From the NCBI RefSeq assembly GCF_002865645.1, contig NW_020194684.1, forward strand, positions 3,353,030 through 3,417,029: a DNA stretch of 64,000 nucleotides. The letters are read 5' to 3'. The stretch comes from Hyaloscypha bicolor E (taxonomy: Eukaryota; Ascomycota; Leotiomycetes; Helotiales; Hyaloscyphaceae). The position numbers were made by a program, and so were the translations under genes. Below, piece after piece: positions 58,936-64,000 of the stretch (the stretch's first letter is position 1; each line of letters starts with the position of its first letter). The notes under the pieces are model-generated. The model was not told the DNA's origin, searched no databases, and saw nothing but the letters and a program-made list of their open reading frames with translations.

Positions 58936-60390
58936 TCAGTCTTTGAGCCGGCTGTCCATGGAGACCAGGCTGTATTCACCCCCAGCCCACTTGTCCTTCT
59001 CCGCGTCGGTAAGGCGGTCAGGGAAGAATAGCTTGAGCAAAGACTGGCCCGCGCCCGGGTATTTCTTCTCTATTTTGAACAGATTCTCCATGACTCCAGG
59101 TCTTGCATCTTCGGGACGGCGCAGTCCTATAGGATTGGGTTCGCCGTCCAGCTGGAATTTCTCGATGGGGATCCCATGCTCTATGGGGGTGCAGTCTCGA
59201 CTGGATATGTAAATGTTGTTTCCCATCCCCATAAGTCCAACCAGTAAAAGAAACCACGTATCGTCTGTTAAGCCCGCAACGGCCAGTAGAAGAACCGCCC
59301 AGGCTAGCGCTAAAAGACAGATGAGGCCTCGAGTTGGAAGGTTTGCACGGTCAATTGCACTCGCCATATCTTGCAAGTGTGGCAGGGAGGATTCAGGAAC
59401 TCCATCCACCTTTCTCAGCGTATCAGGCAAGATAATGAAGACATGTCTGTATCCATTTCCTCGCGTGATCGCGTAGATTGATTTGGAGTTGCTTCGCGCT
59501 GGATACTTGTTCCTAGGAACGGAGGCTGTAAGAACTGCCAAAATATTACCGGCCCCCGTCACAGCTAGGACAGCCCAACTCTTTGTCCCCTTCTCATAAT
59601 AGTAAGGAGCAGCAGCCACAACGACCTGCAAAGCGACTGTTACCCAGAATGCTATCCACACAGTGGTCCTATCCGGCTTCATCATGCCGTATCTTGCATG
59701 TTGGACATTGGGCAAGGCCTTGTAGACTGTGGCGATGAGTCCTGATTCCAACTTTGTTTCGCTTACCTCACGCTCAACTTGCAATTCCAGATCCCGTATT
59801 AGTCGGCCGATCACCCATGATTGATTCTGCCGTACATCGCCCGAGTTTGTTGTAACTACAAAACCAGGTCAGTCAGGAGGAGGCATGAACACCCCGTCAC
59901 CTAAGGCGGTGGCAACTGAGTTCACGGCATAAGACACCCATCCGAAGCTGAATACTGCAGGAGTGAGCCAGGACAGTGACCATACATCGTGCGCTTCTGA
60001 CCGGGAAGCAGACTGTGCAATTGCTCTCTGCACCACATCTGCACCCACCAAGAGCAGCACAGCCACAATCCCCTTTGGGTTGCGGAACTGTTTGACGAAG
60101 TCATTGTCTGTGCTATTTCTGGCTAAGAATGTCGGATTGTCAAATGCAGGGATCCACTGCTCTAATTCAGAGCCGCCAAGAGGCATTTGGTCGATTAAAG
60201 GCCAGGCTGCAGGAGTGCACACGCAGATTATGAAGAGCACGAGGCTCGAGAATATGGCGAACCTGCTGTACGGCATGACCAGGGGGGTATAAGCTTGGGT
60301 CAAGGCTGAGAATTTGTATGGATTCAATTGTATAGTCGCTTTACGGAGTCTTCTGGCAGACCGACAGGGATGCTGTGATTCAAAGACCAA
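58936..60390 (-). CDS. Conserved fungal multi-pass membrane protein with one in-frame TGA
   Basis: A single frame of 485 codons runs from 60390 to 58936 with just one interruption, TGA at 59869-59871, inside MPPPD-stop-PGFVV. Translation may really begin at the in-frame ATG at 60276 (MPYSRFAIFSSLVLFIICVC). Segments include PLIDQMPLGGSELEQWIPAF, PKGIVAVLLLVGADVVQRAI, SWLTPAVFSFGWVSYAVNSV and, after the TGA, NSGDVRQNQSWVIGRLIRDL, TTVWIAFWVTVALQVVVAAA and GNILAVLTASVPRNKYPAR. From memory of the family, cysteine usually follows MPPPD, so TGA may replace TGC/TGT. Alternatives are a 45-nt in-frame intron (GTGACG...TGTAG, with CTGAC branch sites) that would remove the MPPPD motif, read-through, or a sequencing error. 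Function unknown. Confidence 0.75.
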
Positions 60391-61285
60391 AGTAAGATGC
60401 TTATCATTACACTACAGGCAAGAACGCCTTAACGATAGGTATCCGTACCTACAAGGGCATGCAACGACTGTTGTGAGGTTGATTCGAGGTTTCAGACGGC
60501 GTGATGATGATTAAAGCGTGGCTTTTACATTAGAAAAGCGTAAGGTTTTCTGCTTCAAAAATGCCTATTCCCTCTTACCTCAGGCACTCAGGCCACAAGT
60601 CGAGGACTATTCCTAATACGGTTACTGCCAGTGGAACTAAGCGAGTCACATGTGGACCTCGACCCCATGGCCCGAGGCCCACTGGCCTGTGCGGGAATAT
60701 TTTGACGAAATAGAAGATCATCCTAAACCCATTTTCCTCCACACCACACACCGTACTTTTAATTGGATAGAATCGTTCAATTCCTTTACTACTGTTCTAT
60801 AGCTGATTGAATTTTGGACCATGTCGGCCCAAAACCATCGTCGCCATGCTGCGCAGTTAAATCACTCTACCTCTTGAGCCCCGCCAAAGCCCATGGCGTT
60901 GTGGCCCCAAGTCGATGTTTTCCAGAGGATTTGGTCGGCATCGACAAGCCAAGCGCGTCCAATGCCCAACAACGCGTTAAATATGTTACTTTCGACATTG
61001 AAAAGACTTCTATGGTAATTACTAATATAGGAGCTCTCGTGATAAATGTTGTTCCTGATTTCTCTGCTGTCATACACGTCAGTTGAGGTCGATTGGCTGG
61101 TTTTGACCGGGACAAGGAGTCTACTTATCAGCAATTTTCTTACGATGTCCACATAGGATAATAAGATAAACTGCGTTATTTGATGGAGCATGCTCTGATG
61201 CATAATTGATTAGATTTGCAGATGATAATTGTGACGGCGGGATCGAGGCAATGGCCAGGGCTCAAAGATCCAAGAATCTCATGTA
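60391..61285. other. Intergenic, no gene seen
   Basis: The promoter side of the membrane-protein gene. Overlapping frames at 60814-61203 on both strands show no domain or splice continuation. Confidence 0.5.
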
Positions 61286-63094
61286 ACCGATTCCCCGCAC
61301 CAAAACACGTCCCGCACCAAAACACGCTCTAGCGATATTTCAAAATCTTAATAATTAAATAACCACAAATCCTTTTAACTTCATTTTTGGAATATAGAGA
61401 CTATAGATATAATCGAGTAAGTTACTAAAATTATAACAATAATCTTCTTATAATTAAAAGGTTATTATTATTATATTAATTTTTTATGAAATTACAAATT
61501 TTTAATATAGTTTTATAATAAATATATAAAATATTATATAATTATATAAATTATACTTTATTTAATAATATTAGTTATAATATATAAAGAGTTTTTAATA
61601 AAAAGTATTATTTGTTATTAAAATTTAAGTTTAAATTAAATAGATTAGTATAAAGATTAGAAATTATACTTTATTTAATAATATTAGTTATAATATATAA
61701 AGAGTTTTTAATAAAAAGTATTATTTGTTATTAAAATTTAAGTTTAAATTAAATATTTTTTAAAAATTAATTAACTTTTTATTATTTATAAATAAACTTA
61801 TTAGTTATTTTATAGATATTATATATATAAAAGTAACTTATAACTATATTCTTATTATAAAAGCCTTTATATATAATTTTTTAATTTTTTAAAATTTATA
61901 TTATTTACCCTAATATAGAATTTAATAAAAGTTTAAGTTATTTATAATTATATATAATAATTATACTATTTTAGGCTCATATTATATATAAACTCCTATT
62001 ATTAACTATTTTTTAAATAATACTTATATTATAGTTTTATTTAATAATTACATTTTTTAATATATAAATTCTTTTAATTATTATTAATTATTAAAAGGAT
62101 TTATAAGATTAATATTAATATTTTAATATAAATAAGATTATATTATATAGCTAAGTTAGAAAAAACTAATAACTTTATATATTTATTAATATATTTATTA
62201 ATATATAATTTATAAATTTAATATATAAAGTTATTAATATTTAAATAATATATATTTATTAATATAAAGCTCTTAAATTAAGTATTTTTATATTTTAAAT
62301 ATAAATATATATATAATATAATATATTTAAAGTAATATATAATTTTTATATATTATAAATACTTTTTAATTTTAAGTTAAAGTTTAAAAATTTAAAAAAT
62401 TTAAAAAATTTAAATCTTTAAATTATAATTTTCTTTTGAAAGTTAAAATTATATAAACTATTAATATATATTCTTTAAATTATAATAGTATTAGAGTTGT
62501 TTTATAATTTTTTTATCTTATAATATTATATAATATAAAAGTTATATTAATATTTATATAGTTTTAAGAGAATTATTAAAAGCTTATTATATTATAAAAT
62601 AATAAGTATTCTTATTAAATATTATTAAAAGTAAGTCTAATATATAAAAGAGATCTTATATATAAAAATTTAGATTATTATATAAAGTAAGTATTCTTTA
62701 TTTAAAGTTGAAAGTAAGAGTTAAGAATATTTAAATATTTAATCTTTAACTTATAATTATACTTTAAAAGATAAAATTATATAAAATATTAATATATTTC
62801 CCGAAACTATTATAATAAGGTAGTAATTTTATAATAGTTTTAACTTATAATAATATATAATATAAAACTTATATTAAAATTTTATAGAATTTAATATAAT
62901 TATTAAAGGTTTATTATACTAATAAATATTAAGTATTTTTACTATATATTATTAAAAGTAAGGTTTATATACTAAGGGGATCTTATATATATAAAATTAG
63001 ACTTTTATATAAGGTAGTTGTGTTTTAATAAATTAAAATATTTTTATTACACGCGTGTTTTGGTGCGGGACGTGTTTTGGCGCGGGACTTCGGT
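61286..63094. mobile_element. 1.8-kb A/T-only element with GC-rich terminal inverted repeats
   Basis: The left end ACCGATTCCCCGCACC.. and the inverted right end ACCGAAGTCCCGCGCC.. match over about 45 bp; each holds two tandem copies of a CCGCACCAAAACACG unit. TA lies outside both ends (61284-61285 and 63095-63096), as in Tc1/mariner-like elements. The interior is nearly pure A and T with no open frame, far more extreme than its TIRs, consistent with heavy RIP of a former DNA transposon or a large MITE. The interior has two repeat systems: an exact 94-bp duplication (61548-61641 and 61661-61754) and a diverged tandem pair of about 300 bp (62.4-62.7 and 62.7-63.03 kb). Confidence 0.75.
61548..61754. 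repeat. Exact 94-bp direct duplication
   Basis: 61548-61641 and 61661-61754 read identical, separated by 19 bp. Exact identity in otherwise decayed sequence points to a duplication later than the mutational decay. Confidence 0.8.
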
Positions 63095-64000
63095 TATTGA
63101 AAATACTAAGCTAAAGAGAAGAAGGAGAGAGAGGGGGAAGAAGGAGGGGATAAAGGGAGGGAAGTACTAGCTAAAATCACTGAAACGCCGGCTAGCTAGG
63201 TGAAACTAGTCATGTGACAGCCACCCCCCTTTGGCCCCAGCCAGCGCCGTCACAATAATGTCTAATATCGATGGTGTTTAAGATAAAATTTAAATATGCC
63301 AGAAAAACGCATACAAAATAACCGCAGAGCAGTGGCGCGATGGACAGCCTAAGATGAACGTGGCATGTTCTCGGAGCGGAAGTACATTTATCCTGATGCG
63401 CTAGACTTCTCTTGGATTCTGGCCTGAGTGTCATGGCTGAGGTATACGCTAACATCGTAATGGCCTTAGGCATCTATATGTATATAGGGACTCTCTGACA
63501 GACTATAATCCTACCAACCTTTCCGCCCAACCTACTTTTCTAATATAAAGTGAAGGTAGGGGCTGTCACGAGACCATGGCGGAACCGGAGGAATCGAACC
63601 CTTGTAAATAGTACTAGTTCCCTTTAGGCTTAGCCGGGCGGAATAGACCTTCATCAGCCACATCAGCCAAAATATAAAGACTCTCCCAGCTCCAGTCATT
63701 GAGTATGGACGACATTGACTCTTGTCTAAGCGTAAGTCTAACATTAATCTGGAAATGCCGACGAGAAGCTTGGCTGACTCGACATCCTTTTCCAGTGAAC
63801 ACGTCAGTGGCTCTGTTACTCAGATCTCTTCCCGTTTTACGGCCAGGCTCTGGTTTGGACTTTTACAGGAGGCTCTTGGATTCAAGAAAAGAGGGGAAGA
63901 GGGGATTCACCTCGCGAACTACAAGTATCTCCTAAAATTCCAAGGGGGCCAGATGTGTCTCTCTACCAGTAGCTTAGTCGAGTTGATCGCTGCTAAGAAA
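63095..64000. other. Right end of window, no supported gene
   Basis: A purine-rich tract (63115-63168, GAAGGAGAGAGAGGGGG-like) follows the AT-rich element. Short frames at 63210-63473, 63532-63802 and 63699-63935 have no recognisable domain. A tRNA-like T-arm string at about 63590-63600 does not fold into a tRNA. A gene could begin beyond 64000. Confidence 0.45.

Noticed and set aside
60814..61203. Overlapping frames of 90 and 113 codons as a small gene
   Set aside because: Opposite strands, no domain, no splice sites restoring longer frames, composition of intergenic DNA.
63577..63650. tRNA-like sequence on the minus strand (GGTTCGATTCC T-arm string and TTCCGCC end)
   Set aside because: The T-stem has mismatches, no matching acceptor 5' strand or anticodon arm can be placed; at most a tRNA-derived fragment.

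Overview
The window is nuclear DNA of a filamentous ascomycete (Pezizomycotina). The genes have short introns of about 45-115 nt with GT...CTRAC...AG signals, and the families are typical of the group: a LaeA-like methyltransferase, a rhodopsin-domain membrane protein, a HET protein and a GABA/choline-type permease. The AT-rich half carries the mark of repeat-induced point mutation (RIP): CpA/TpG almost absent, TpA in excess, and Gln and Trp codons turned into TAG/TAA. The species cannot be named from the sequence.

Left gene block (1-4094): two minus-strand genes, a Cut8/Sts1-like protein (130-930) and a five-exon LaeA-like methyltransferase (1986-3317) with one GC-AG intron.

Transposon island (4095-46665): one locus hit repeatedly, resolvable as a nested stack. 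The outermost layer is a truncated pogo/Fot1-type DNA transposon (TIRs at 4095 and 46665). Inside it is Ty3/gypsy element O (4365-46001, 206-bp LTRs, TSD GTCCT). Inside O are a 468-bp TA-flanked MITE (7179-7646) and gypsy element Y1 (7979-41183, 302-bp LTRs, TSD ATAGT). Y1 was entered by a sister copy in opposite orientation, Y2 (11267-31330, minus strand). Y2 was then entered by Ty1/copia element Z (22355-29298, minus strand, 171-bp LTRs, TSD AGAAG). Removing the insertions leaves Y1 and Y2 each about 13.1 kb. Both carry, after pol and just before the 3' LTR, an unrecognised reading frame of 911-915 codons that survives without net frameshift in the two RIP-mutated copies.

Right gene block (46666-61285): a six-TM membrane protein (47168-48246), a rhodopsin-domain protein (49480-50828), two small MITEs (about 51.8 and 52.1 kb), an eight-exon amino-acid/GABA/choline-type permease (53049-55166), a HET-domain protein (56051-58029), and a multi-pass membrane protein whose frame is broken by a single TGA (58936-60390).

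Right end (61286-64000): a 1.8-kb, almost pure A/T element with GC-rich terminal inverted repeats, then about 0.9 kb with no gene I can support.

The host genes look like unrelated single genes rather than one pathway; there is no biosynthetic cluster. The coherent story is the layered history of the transposon island.
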